A DNA stretch of 64,000 nucleotides, taken from assembly GCA_030280995.1 (NCBI GenBank), contig JASXTE010000003.1, positions 50,448,974 to 50,512,973 on the forward strand. Direction: 5' to 3'. The stretch is from Hemileia vastatrix. Its lineage: Eukaryota; Basidiomycota; Pucciniomycetes; Pucciniales; Zaghouaniaceae. Of this stretch, positions 1 to 10,140 are shown one piece after another. Every line of letters begins with the position of its first letter. The stretch's first letter is position 1. The position numbers were made by a program, and so were the translations under genes. Under the pieces are notes generated by a model. It was not told the origin of the DNA. It saw only the letters and a program-made list of their open reading frames with translations, and made no database searches.

Positions 1-973
1 CTAAGCTAACCAATCTACTTGGATCTGATTGATGAAAATAATGAAACTCTAAAATAATTAACGCTTATTGAGATTTAAAGAGAGTGGCTGTTGATAAATG
101 AAATACTGATAACAACAATTAAGGTGTACCAGTGAATGATCTGAAAAGATTGACTTTTATGTTTTTATAATAATTTGAATTTTTATGAGACAGCAATAAT
201 CAAGTCCCAGCGATGAAGACCTTTCTAAAGATACCCTGTATGAAGTGTGATTTAAATTGTTGAGTAGTATTTCTAAAATGTTATATATAAAATATAAAGT
301 TATAAGGGTATTACAAATTTATTTAATTTGTTGAGTAATAAAAAAATGAGACTGTGGTGGATAATGATTAAGCTGTATAATGTGTCCCCCCCTCTCAATT
401 TCGAGTTTAAGAGGCGCTTAAGTATTCCTAGTCACGTGCCTAAGTTTTCCCCTCCAGAGCTCTCCCAGAGTCAATCCGGAGCCCGTACGGAGTCCGTCCA
501 GACTTCCGGACTCAATTAGAACCTTAAAAACTATAATAAAAAATCTAGAAAAATTACACATAATAGAGCTACTTCCTCTTTATATTTCAAACTATTTTTT
601 GTAGTCTGCGCAGGTCTAATTACCCCGTGAAAATTCATCAAAGTTAAGTAATTTCTGAAAACGTAAATATTTCTATAAAACTTTAAAATTCATTTAAAAA
701 AATAAGAAAAATAGTAAAAATTCTGGAAAAATTTCCCAAGGTTCTTGAGTGACTCGACTTGATACTAATAAATTTTTCAGACCGTAAAAATAAGTTTTCT
801 CCGTAAAATAAATTGTTTTTTTGTAGGCATTCGCTTGTGACCAATTTCTTCATATTTAAAACTCAAATAAATTAAATAAAACCCTTTTATATAAAAATAA
901 TAACACCAATCTTGCACGCCGTAATAACTCGATTTACGTACTTAGGTGCCATACTAAACTCTAGGCTACCACA
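1..973 (-). repeat. Family I LTR, truncated by window edge, chimeric
   Basis: A family I LTR in minus orientation. It ends at 973 with CTACCACA (TGTGGTAG in element sense) and is followed by ACGG (974-977), the 4-bp target duplication seen again at 5639-5642. Its other terminus lies outside the window. Positions 1 to about 420 share diagnostic variants with the B 5' LTR (29002-30163). From about 470 on it matches the solo LTR at 46411-47506. It therefore looks like a recombinant of two LTRs. Confidence 0.85.
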
Positions 974-1426
974 ACGGGTGTATTTTTTTAATGGTCTGTG
1001 GTACGCAGAATAGTGGATGGGTATGAGGTCAATGCAAGGAGGAGTAAAGGATATAAAAGGGGTTGGGTTTTGGTTCGAAATTCTTTAGAATTAAATTATT
1101 AAAACGTATATATAGTTAATAGTGGTAAAGCTTCAGGTTAAATCATTATTATTGTATCTTTCCTTATTTTCTCACTAATCATTTCTAAATCCTAAATCTT
1201 TGATTATTGAGTTTTCAACCCTTTGTGAGATCTTAAGAATCTTAATATTACCTTTAAATCATATTAGAATTCTTATTGAACATATCTCAAAGCAGTAGCT
1301 CTTCCTTTGAGTCATCTTTGAATCACTTCTTTGATCATTTCCTCTGTGCTTCGAAGTTTCTAAACTCCTCCCTCCATCTCACTTCCAGGAACACCCTCGA
1401 CCTTGTGCGTAGGTCGTCCAGTGACA
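974..1426 (+). repeat. D1 5' LTR, 3' portion
   Basis: The part of a family II LTR lying beyond the family I insertion. It is homologous to 45958-46410 (inverted) and to the inner part of 52427-53021. A TATA-like ATATAAAAGG is at 1051-1060, 5' of the likely transcription start. It ends in CCAGTGACA at 1426, taken as the LTR terminus (CA). The first part of this LTR would lie upstream of the window. Confidence 0.7.
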
Positions 1427-2168
1427 TAAATCCGTGAGTAGGTAACTAATTTTCCCACCATAATTTCCCAAAAACACTTAATTAAAATTATTAGTAACCA
1501 AGTAAGTTTAAACATGAGAACAGTGAGTAAAATAATCCAAAACAGACATTATAGTGACATGTAAAGGGTTTAAGTAAAACAAATAGAATTATTTTCACAC
1601 CAAAAATTAATGTAATCAATTCAATCCAGTTTAAATAAATTTTAATTAATTGTTTTAACTATGTAATTATTTCAATAATTAGTTTAAATGAAACATATAA
1701 TTAATTTAATGATATTTGTAATTTAAAGTGGGGATTTTAATACTATGTTATTAAATAAGTGTTATATTTTATTTAATAATTTTTCTGAAACAATTAAGGG
1801 TCAAAAAAGGGCCCAATAATATTTCTTAATAATATGTGAAAAGTTTTATTTAATATATAAATTTAATTAATTAATTTAATTACATTATAAGTCAATTTTA
1901 CACATATAATTATAATATATGTTTGTAATTAATTAAGTATTAAGTTATAATTATTAAATACATAAATTTGTGCCATTATATGTAGAATATAAAATATATT
2001 ATGCTTAATTTAAATGTATAAATAATTTATATAAAAATAAAATTAATATAACACTTATATTTAATGAGATACTTATATAATTATATTATGCAATAAAATA
2101 TTAATTTATATACATCAAATGCAATTTTTACACCCTCTTCCAGGTCCAATAAATCAACATATCATCTA
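1427..2168 (+). other. D1 leader, AT-rich, no gene seen
   Basis: About 740 bp of very AT-rich sequence between the D1 LTR end and the first coding-like segment. I found no convincing tRNA primer-binding site next to the LTR end, and every frame is closed by frequent stops. The inverted copy is at 45218-45957. Confidence 0.5.
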
Positions 2169-2678
2169 ATGGACTCCTGGTATAGCCTGGCTGACAGTTT
2201 ATCTCAAACCCCTTTTTCTTCTATAAAAGATTTTTTGGAGAAAGGTTATGCTGGTTAGTGATACCATACCTCTTAATACTTTACTCTGTTTTTCTTCTAC
2301 TTTTTGTTAATAATTCTTATCACTCTAGAACAATTGGAAGTTTCTAAAGAGACTCTAGAGTTTGAAAAGTAAAAATAAAAGCTCTCTTTGAGGAGGGATA
2401 ACAGAGTACATGAATTGGAAAAGAGGGAGTATGAGCTCTCTTTATGAAAGGATGATAGGGCACAAGACTTGGGGGAGAAGAAATTCAATCTAACTCTTAG
2501 TATTGGAAAATCAAATAAAGAGGAGAAAACACTTGAGCATCAAAACTTAGTGAAACAGATGAAATTTAAGCATTATATCAAAGAGAATTCCAAGAAGAAA
2601 ATTTTTTTATTAGAATGTGTTAAATCCAATAAATCTTATGAGGAAGCTGAATGTCAAGTGAAATGTTTTGATGACTAG
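2169..2678 (+). pseudogene. Coiled-coil gag-like remnant with an in-phase intron (D1)
   Basis: A broken gene-like segment in D1 orientation. ATG 2169 opens 28 codons (starting MDSWYSLADSL). A GT-AG intron of 75 nt (2254-2328, GTTAGT...CTCTAG) joins in phase to a Lys/Glu/Leu-rich stretch that runs to a stop at 2678. The second exon has two TAA codons and one TGA, so it is not functional as it stands. The protein has heptad-like spacing and two internal repeats around the words ELSL, which suggests a coiled coil. Element E has a similar coiled-coil region before its gag, so this may be a gag N-terminal exon; a captured host fragment is the alternative. The inverted copy is at 44706-45215. Intron and reading-frame agreement are direct observations; the gag role is inference. 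Confidence 0.5.
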
Positions 2679-2829
2679 TTTTTTTTTATTTCTTTCACAC
2701 TTCAACTGTTTATAATTTTTTGTACATAAAATTTTACAATAATTTCCTGTATTTCATTACTCTATCCTTCATTAGTTGAATTTTCATATTTTAATGTTAA
2801 AAATACTTTTTTAAATAAACTTTTAAAGT

Positions 2830-3065
2830 CTCATTTGAAAATTTTCCAATCCCCCCCCCTGAATTTTTTTGAAGGAAGGGGTGAATATCACCAAAATTCT
2901 TTCAAGTTAAGAATCTTGAAAGTCTTATATAAAAATTTGGCATCAATACCCCCTGCATTTTATGGGTATCACCAAAATTCTTTCAAATTAAGAATTTTGA
3001 AAGTCTTATAAAATATTTTGGCAATACAACCCCCTGAATTTTATTGAAGTAAGGGACAGGTATCA
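2830..3065. repeat. Tandem ~100-bp repeats with CCCCCTGAATTTTATTG-type cores
   Basis: Three related blocks of roughly 80-110 bp. Each holds a C-run, a GAATTTTATTGAAG-like core, a GGGG-like run and the phrase ATCACCAAAATTCTTTCAA. They replace the pol region between the gag remnant and integrase, which D3 retains. Related blocks occur inverted at 44318-44555 and inside transposon H near 61580-61750. C-run and G-run flanking makes each core able to fold into a hairpin. Confidence 0.6.
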
Positions 3066-4362
3066 GTAGTCATACCCGACAACAATGAAATAAAATTATG
3101 GATTTTCAATAGTCAACATGATTCTCCATTAGCTGGTCATTTTGGGGTTGTTAAAACCTACCAGCTAATAGTGAGGAATTTCTACTGGCCAGGAATGACC
3201 TGAGAAATCAAGGCCTATATAAGAGCTTGTTATAAATGTAATAGGAATAAGGCTCACCGTCACCAGAAGCATGGGTTGCTTCAACCGCTTCCTATTCCCT
3301 CTAAACCCTTGGAATCTTTATCAATCGATTTTATTTCTCAACTTCCTCTTTCTAATAGTTTTGATGCTATATTAGTAATAGTAGATAGATTTTCAAAAAT
3401 TTCTATTTTCATTGAAACCACTACTACTGTTACAGCAGAAGATTTGTCAAAATTGTTTCTAGAATATGTATTTTCCAAACATGGCTTACCTAATGATATT
3501 ATTTCAGATAGAGGCTCATTGTTTGTATCCACCTTCTAGACTCGATTGTCTCGGCAACTCAATATCACGAGGAATCTCTCCACGGCCTATCATCCTGAAA
3601 CCAAAAAGGGTCAATCAAATCCTCGAACAATACCTTCGAATTTATGTCAGTTACCAACAAGACAATTGGACCACATGGTTACCATTGGCCAAATTTGCTT
3701 ATAATTACTCGACTCATTCTTTGACACAACAATCTCCTTTCAAAACTGTTTACGGATTACATCCTCGATTCAACTCAATCCACGTAGGAACTAGTAATCC
3801 TGCTGAACATTATCTTTGAACCATATCACAACTCCAAGAAGAACTTAAATCAAATTTGGAATTAGCAATTCGAAGGTACAAGGAACAGGTTGACAAACAT
3901 CGACAATCTGCTCCTTCTTTTAAACCAGACGAAAAAGTATGGCTCAATGCACCAAACATTCAAACGACTCGACCATCAAAGAAACTGGCTGAAAAACGCT
4001 TGGGACCATTTGAAATCAACTCCAAAGTCTCTAAAACTGCATTTCAACTCAAGATACCTCCTAAATGGCAGGCTATTCACCCTGTTTTTCACGTATCTCT
4101 CCTGGAACTGGCTCGAGAAACATACCCGGGCAGGAACCAACCTCCTCCGGAACCGGTCAAAGTAGAAGACCATCTAGAGTGGGTAGTAAGCCATATCCTT
4201 GATTCAAGAATGCGCAAGGTGAAACTATAATAACTCGTAGAATGGGAAGGCTTCCTCCATGATTCAGACAAAACATCCTGGGAACCAGCCATCAATGTTT
4301 CTAACGCCCCTGAACTCCTAAAACTTTTTCATCTTAAATATCCTTTAAAACCAAAACCTTAG
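3066..4362 (+). pseudogene. D1 integrase with C-terminal chromodomain, broken
   Basis: The C-terminal part of a chromovirus pol: zinc-binding H2C2 region (from about 3120), DDE integrase core, then a chromodomain. The core shows SIDFISQLP (first Asp), DRG near 3507 (second Asp) and STAYHPET near 3570-3595 (Glu region). The chromodomain is recognisable at 4170-4355 (VEWEGF, SWEPA). Breaks are a TGA at 3201, a frameshift in an A-run near 3600, a TGA at 3817, and two consecutive TAA codons at 4228-4233 just before VEWEGF. Protease, reverse transcriptase and RNase H are missing here, replaced by the repeats upstream. The 124-residue stretch at 3856-4227 is identical in D1, D2 and D3, so the copies are recent relatives. 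Integrase inserts cDNA; the chromodomain usually directs targeting to heterochromatin. Confidence 0.85.
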
Positions 4363-5237
4363 AACTTTCCTTTATTTTTTCTCTTCTTTCTCTTTTCTTT
4401 TTCTTTTTCTTTTCTTAAAATTCTAAAACTTCTTCTCTTCTAAAATCCTTACACTCTTTTTTTTCTTTTCTTCTTTCTTTTTCTCAAAAGCTTTTTTCAA
4501 CCTTTGTTAAAAACAAATAAAATCAAATCAAATAAAATAAACTAAAATCAAAATTAAATTAAATTAAATTAAAAAAAGTTAAAAGTTGAAAAAAAAACAA
4601 AAAATTAAAATAAAATAAAATAATAAAATTAAAATCTTAAAATTCAATCAAATAAAATCTTAAAAATCAACAATTCCATTAAATTTTCTTTCTTTTCCCT
4701 TATTTCTTGTTTTTCAAACTATCAAAATTTTTCACGAACTCAATAGGACAATCTTTCTCAAACTTCACTTCAACCTTTAAATCTTTCTTTTAAAATTCTT
4801 TGAACAAATTACTTCTTTCTTTCAAAAACTATTTTTCTTCTTTCTTTTCAAATAACCAAAATTCCTCAAAAACTTCATTAAAAAAATTTCACAAATAAAA
4901 AAAAAAAATTTTCTCTCATTAAATTTTCATTTCAAAATTTGTTTCAATCAACTATATTTTTTTCTCTTCTTCTTCTTATTTAAAAACTTATTTTTCTTTC
5001 TTTTAAAAACTTAAAACCATTTTTTTTTCTCAATTAAATATTTTTCCTTTCAAAATTTCAAAACACAATTTAGATATTCTTTCTTTCTTTTCCGTTTCTT
5101 TTTCTCTTAAAATCTTATAAAATAAATATTAAAATTTTAATTAAAACAAAAAAATAAAATAAATAAATATACAAATTGTTTCTACTTTTTTTTTCCTCTT
5201 TCTTTCTTCCATTTTAAATTTTTTCCTGTATTTTCTC
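4363..5237 (+). other. D1 3' region, almost G-free strand
   Basis: About 875 bp between the chromodomain stop and the antisense ORF near the 3' LTR. On the + strand it is composed almost entirely of A, T and C, with long TTTCTT tracts and very few G. It lacks any gene I can support. The same tract occurs inverted at 42148-43022 and 47912-48786. Confidence 0.75.
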
Positions 5238-5492
5238 TCAAAAAAATTTCTTCATCTTCTCCAAAATCACCCTTATTTCCTTCCTAAATTTCTCAAAACC
5301 CTCCCCCTCTCCTACCGGTACCACTTCCCCGATCTTCAGCAATTCTTCAGCCACGCCAAAGGAGGCAGCATCAATAATATTGTCAATATTGCCACTGAAC
5401 TCTTCAATAACTCTAGCTTGTCAACCCTGGAGAGGTTTTTTCAGCCATACCTGGTCAAGAGTTTCTTTAATATCCTCCCTCGAGGCAATCAT
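5238..5492 (-). pseudogene. 84-codon ORF antisense to D1, one internal stop
   Basis: Directly inside the D1 3' LTR, on the strand opposite to D1 pol, runs a reading frame from ATG (5490-5492) to TGA (5238-5240) with one internal TGA after about 23 codons. The predicted product begins MIASREDIKET and ends EKMKKFF; it is charged and probably helical. Copies at 41893-42147 and 47657-47911 keep the same length, frame and internal stop. The internal stop reads TGA where CGA would give Arg, so C-to-T decay is plausible. The family is unknown to me. It could be a captured gene tail or an antisense accessory ORF of family II. Confidence 0.4.
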
Positions 5493-5499
5493 TGGTAAA

Positions 5500-5642
5500 T
5501 GTTCCAACAGTCAATGTAATAGTCTGCTAAAAGGTTTATTAAATATCTGTTGGTTATAAAAGGGGTAGTGAGAATAGACAGGATGGTTAATGGAGGATTA
5601 AAGGGTTGACGGATGTTAGTGAGGAGGGTCCAGGTGTAACGG
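5500..5642 (+). repeat. D1 3' LTR, 5' portion
   Basis: Begins TGTTCCAACAGTC (LTR terminus TG) and carries a TATAAAAGG near 5556. It is cut at 5642 by the family I LTR of element B. The last bases, ACGG at 5639-5642, match ACGG at 974-977. The uninterrupted version of this site is visible on the opposite strand at about 52880. Confidence 0.7.
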
Positions 5643-6780
5643 TATGGTAAGGTAAACTCTTACAGTCGCCTTGCTGTAAGCAGAATCCGGAGGAGATGTG
5701 TGGATTTAGCTGAAAACCCCGTCCTTCCAATAAAAATAACAAAATGGGAATTCTAAATCACTAAGCTAACCAGTCTACTTGGATCTGATTGATAAAAATA
5801 ATGAAACTCTAAAATATTTAACGCTTATTGAGATTTAAGTAAAAGTGGCTGTTGAGAAAAGAAATACTGATAACAACAATTAAGGTGTACCAGTGAGAGA
5901 TCTGAAAAGATTGACTTTTATGTTTTTATAATAATTTGAGTTTTTTATGAGACAGCAATAATCATGTCCCAGCGACAAAGACCTTTCTAAAGATACCCTG
6001 TATGAAGTGCGATTTAAATTGTTGAATAGTATTTCTAAAATGTTAAATATAAAAAATTTAAAGTTATAAGGGTATTACAAATTTATTTAATTTGTTGAGT
6101 AATAAAAAATGAGACCGTGGTGGTTAATGATTAAGCTGTATGATGTATTCCCCCCCTCTAAATTTCGAGTTTGAGAAGCGCTTAAGTATTCCTAGTCACG
6201 TGCCTAAGTTTTCCCCTCCAGAGCTCTCCCAGAGTCAATACGGAGCCCGTACAGAGTCCATACGGAGTCGGAACGGAGTCCGTACGGAGTCAAAGCGGAG
6301 TCCGTCCGGACTTCCGGACTCAATTAGAACCTTAAAAACTATAATAAAAAATCTAGAAAAATTACACATAATAGAGCTACTTCACCTTTATATTCCAAAC
6401 TAATTTTTTTAGTCTCGCAGCTCTAATTACCCCGTGAAAATTCATCAAAGTTAAGTAATTTCTGAAAACGTAAATATTTCTATAAAACTTTAAAATTCAT
6501 TTAAAAATATAAGAAAAATAGTAAAAATTCTGGAAAAATTTCCCAAGGTTCTTGAGTGACTCGAATTGATACTAATAAACTTTTCAGACCGTAAAAATAA
6601 GTTTTCTCCGTAAAATAAATTGTTTTTGTGTAGGCATTTGCTCGTGACCAATTTCTTCATATTTAAAACTCAAATAAATTAAATGAAACCCTTTTATATA
6701 AAAATAATAACACCAATCTTGCACGCCGTAATAACTCCATTTACATACTTAGGTGCCATACTAAACTATAGGCTACCACA
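5643..6780 (-). repeat. B 3' LTR (family I)
   Basis: 1138 bp, from TATGGTAAGG (5643) to CTACCACA (6780). In element sense it begins TGTGGTAG and ends CTTACCATA, an imperfect inverted terminal repeat. It is next to a purine tract on its internal side. It has the same length as, and is nearly identical to, the C 3' LTR 40605-41742. Confidence 0.9.
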
Positions 6781-6790
6781 TCCTCCCTCC
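6781..6790 (-). other. Polypurine tract of element B
   Basis: In element sense this reads GGAGGGAGGA immediately before the TGTGGTAG start of the 3' LTR. That is the expected position and composition for the plus-strand primer. It is conserved at 13485-13494 (A) and 40595-40604 (C). Confidence 0.85.
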
Positions 6791-6903
6791 AATTGAGAAT
6801 GTCCCCATTCTTAAAACTTTGCATAAGTGGTCGAACACAATATTCATCTTTAACCTTCAACCACCATCTTCTTTAATCAACTATAAAATTCATCTTCATC
6901 AAT

Positions 6904-7595
6904 ATGTCTTCCAAAGAACTTGTCGCTCCATGTGAGCTCTGCGCTTGATACCAGGTTCCTTGTTTAATGTCCAACCCTAATCTTCCTGGCAGGACAGCTT
7001 GCAACTTATGCTGTGTGAAAAAAGTCAAATGTAACCGGCCATTAGTTCCTTCTAAAACAAACATATATTTAGGACCAGCAGCTCTCCCTGATCCCTCAAC
7101 TTCTAAAAAGCGATCAAAAATGCCTGTCTTCTTATAACGAATAAGATCAAAAGCAGCTTCAAAAGTTCAATCTTCATCAGCAGATCCTGGCCTTATTTTG
7201 CCTTCACAAGATCCTAATCCTATAACGCCAGTGCCCCCAACCAACTTTTCTGAGACTATGTTTCCTGGCTCTAAATGTAAGACCCTATTATCTTACTAAA
7301 AAAACTTTTTAATCAAAATTGACTAAACCTATGACTTAATAACATATTTGAACTTCTATCTGTCAAAATAACCAACACCGATGATGTTGGTAGAGTGAAG
7401 ACGGACTATATCAATCATTATCCAAATTTTCATCGCTATCTTTTTCTTGACTTTACTAATGAGTTGAAACGAAAAATGCTGGCCTATTTTCAAGAAACTC
7501 CAGCTAATAACCATGAAGACCTCATGAAAAGAAGAATTTTAATGCAAAGCTTTGATAATGATGTTGAACAATTTCAAAGAAATTATCTTTTCTAA
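6904..7595 (+). pseudogene. X1: antisense cysteine-cluster gene in element B, decayed
   Basis: On the strand opposite to B gag-pol. Frame from ATG 6904 encodes CELCA, then a TGA (6946), then ACNLCCVKKVKC, a C-x2-C...C-x2-C-x6-C pattern like that of X2. A second stop (TAA 7135) follows, yet the same frame stays coding-like with Pro/Ser-rich sequence to about 7276. A plausible GT-AG intron (7277-7395) joins in phase to an exon ending at 7595 that encodes about 67 residues (NFHRYLFLDF, YFQETP). Exon order and both domains parallel X2 at 8744-9756, so X1 and X2 are tandem paralogues. The KKxKC motif recalls fungal Zn2Cys6 DNA-binding clusters, but I cannot place the family. The same stops occur in the C copy. 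Confidence 0.55.
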
Positions 7596-8743
7596 CAGTA
7601 TAACTTGATAAAATTTTGTTTTTTGCTTGGTCTTCTTTAACTTTCAACATAAATGATGTTTTCTTTCTTCTCTGGCTTGATATAACATAAAATAAAATAA
7701 TATAAATCTTGTGATGATTCCACTACTGAGAGCAAGGTTTGAATCCCTTCAGACTCCCATATACCAGTCTTCCTTCTTGTCACAGCATTGAGAGAGTGGA
7801 TCTTCCTATGAGCCAAATACTCCTGATTCCAACCTCATAGGGCCCCCCACTGAGCCGAATTCTATGATTCCAATCTCGCCATAAGGTCCTCCAAGCTTCA
7901 CACCAAAAATGGCCTAACAATGAGGCACTTAAAAATCATTCCCTAAAACCCAACTACCATCCTAACTTCTGATTCCTTCATCACAATTTTCAAACTTTGC
8001 TATACAGCAAACCCATAAAATACTTTTGCCAGGCTTCCAATAATAATATTAACTTTAGACCATGTTAAAGCGCCACAAATTTCACCTAATTAACCATTAT
8101 GCTTTCTTTAGCATCATCACCACCTAAAATTTTAACCTCCTAAAGCTTATCAGCACCCAATTCCAGAAATAATTGAATAACCAGTTTAGAGTCTTAGTGG
8201 ACAGTGATAAATTAAAAGATTGAATTGAGTTATCCAAACAAGATTGACATTCCAGTTTAAAGTCTTGGTAGACCAAACATATAATCGATTGCCAGTTTAT
8301 GGTCTTGGTGGACCAAAGATTGTTTAGGTGCATAAATAACTTGATAAATTCCTAAGTAAGGCCTAGGCTTGACCAAAGATTGAATAAATTTGATGATCCA
8401 GTTTAATGTCATAGTGGACCAAACATTTGATCGACAAGTAATCCAGTATAAGGCCATAGTGGTCCAATGAATGTTGAATTATCCTGCAGATATTAATTTT
8501 CCAGTTTAAAGTCATAGTGGACTAAACAATGAATGAAGTACCAGTTTAAAGTCATGGTGGACCAAACATTTAATTGATAAGAAATCCAGTTTAAGGTCAT
8601 GGTGGACCCAACAGCTTGATAACAGTCCAGTTTAAGGTCTTGGTGGACCTAACAACTTCTCTATCCTTGAACCCAGATTTTGCCACCAGCTTTCTTCATC
8701 CTAGTTTCAAGATTTCTTCTTCAAAAAAATATCTCCTAAGAAG
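7596..8743 (-). repeat. B 3' non-coding region with hairpin-module array
   Basis: No gene is seen between X1 and X2. From about 8180 to 8655 there are nine copies of a module that in element sense reads: a 4-nt stem arm (GGTC or AGTC), a 6-nt loop (CACCAA, CACTAT and similar), the matching arm (GACC or GACT), then TTAAACTGG. Spacing is about 35-75 bp. One copy near 8360 is strongly degenerate. The array is repeated at 14150-14640 (A) and 38736-39204 (C). Confidence 0.75.
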
Positions 8744-9756
8744 ATGAAACCTTCTGACTTCATTGCTTCAGCTGATCAATCTTGCAAATATTGTGCTTTC
8801 ACCCATAGGGAATTTATCTTCACCTTCAACTGGCAAAAGCACACTTATAACAGGGCCTGTTTATCCTGTTATGAGAAGAAAAGAAAATGTTCTGGCTTGA
8901 ACTGTGGTTCTTTCCCCATTACTGCTACTAGCTTCGCCGCCTTCTGCAAACCTCCTCCTTCTTCTTCACCTTCTACTCCACCCCCTATTCCATCAACCTC
9001 TAAAGATCCCATACCTTTTTCTCCATCAGCCTATTTAAATCTTTCTCCATCACCTAATCCTCTGGGTCCTTCTCTCCAATCTAGAATTGCTGCTACTCCC
9101 CCAAGAACTCTTGCTTCTCCCAGGGCCATGCTTCAACCTTCTAACAATTCTTCTCCTACTTCCAACATCTTGAAGCACAAAAGGCCCTATAATAGCCAGC
9201 AATCTTCATCTTCTCTTGTTTCATCCAAAAGGCCCAGAACATCTACTTCAAACACCAAATCCAACACCAGTCCTCCTCATTTATCAAAAATAAAAAATCC
9301 TTTTCTAATCATAAAAAATCCCACTCCATTACCAAGTAATCCGTTTATCTATGATCATGATAGTGTTGACACAGGTTAGTTGTCTCTTTTATTTTCTTAA
9401 TCTTCAGGTTTTAATTTGCTGATATTTTAATTTGATAAGCGTCCACCGGTTCTCCAATTTCATATTCAGCTTATGAACTACCAAAACCTAATCCAAGCTT
9501 CCCTAGAGTTCCAATTCACCTAGTGTCTGAAAAGCTTTTTGCCAATTTTAATAACCTTATCGCTTATTTCCAACAATACCCGCCCTCTGATAGATCAGAA
9601 TCTTGGATGAGAGAGAAACTGTTAAGAGACCTTTTCAAAATAGCCAACTGGCTTCAACACTATCGTGACCATGAAATAAGATTTGAATCCCAGGAAATCA
9701 ATCAAGGTCCTTCTAAATTTTCTAATTTTGATTCTTCAAAAGATAACAACCCTTGA
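8744..9756 (+). CDS. X2: antisense cysteine-cluster protein carried by element B
   Basis: The gene lies between integrase and the 3' LTR of B, on the strand opposite to gag-pol. Exon 1 (8744-9374) encodes Cys14, Cys17, Cys39, Cys42, Cys49 and Cys54, with ACLSCYEKKRKC resembling half of a fungal Zn2Cys6 cluster. A Ser/Pro-rich, basic low-complexity stretch follows. A 65-nt intron (9375-9439, GTTAGT...GATAAG) joins in phase to exon 2 (9440-9756), which is predicted helical (LFANFNNLIAYFQQYP, then KLLRDLFKIANWLQHY). The spliced product is about 315 residues with no internal stop. The C copy (37630-38641) is broken. A DNA-binding or regulatory role is inference from the cysteine pattern only. It could be a captured host gene or a lineage-specific accessory gene of the retrotransposon. 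Confidence 0.6.
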
Positions 9757-9779
9757 TGGTGTTCTTCCTGGTATGTAGC

Positions 9780-10140
9780 TTTCTTGAATAATGTTTGAAA
9801 AATAAAAAATATAAACATCTAAACTACCTAAAACTAAAATACCTTTTATTTTTTTGATTTTTTTATTTTTTTTATTTTTTTTTCTTTTTATTCTTTTTAT
9901 TTTTATTTTTTTATTTTTTTTAGTTATTTTATTTATTTATTTATTTATTTATTTATTTTTTAATATTTTTATTTTTATTTTTTTTTATTATTTTTTATAA
10001 AATAAAAGATTTTATTTTTAAAAAAAAAGATAGTTTTGAAATAAAAGTTAAAATTTAATTTTTAAAGAAAGATAAACGAATGTGAAAAAAAGATAAAAAA
10101 AGTAATAAAAAAAATTTTTTTTTTAAAATAAAATTTTAAA
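9780..10140. repeat. Low-complexity T/A tract
   Basis: Long T-rich then A-rich runs, with ATTT repeats near 9925-9960. No gene. Equivalent tracts are at 15120-15430 in A and 37230-37550 in C, so this is a fixed part of family I. Confidence 0.8.

Noticed and set aside
8124..8457. Minus-strand frames of 66-69 residues repeated in A, B and C
   Set aside because: They simply translate the hairpin-module array; conservation is explained by the modules.
8180..8655. Regularly spaced ~23-bp repeats resembling a CRISPR array
   Set aside because: The repeats vary in sequence while keeping stem pairing, spacers differ in length, there are no cas genes, and the context is a eukaryotic retrotransposon.
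9840..10000. T-rich ATTT-repeat tract as possible replication origin
   Set aside because: Simple low-complexity sequence repeated at the same place in A and C; no origin-specific evidence.
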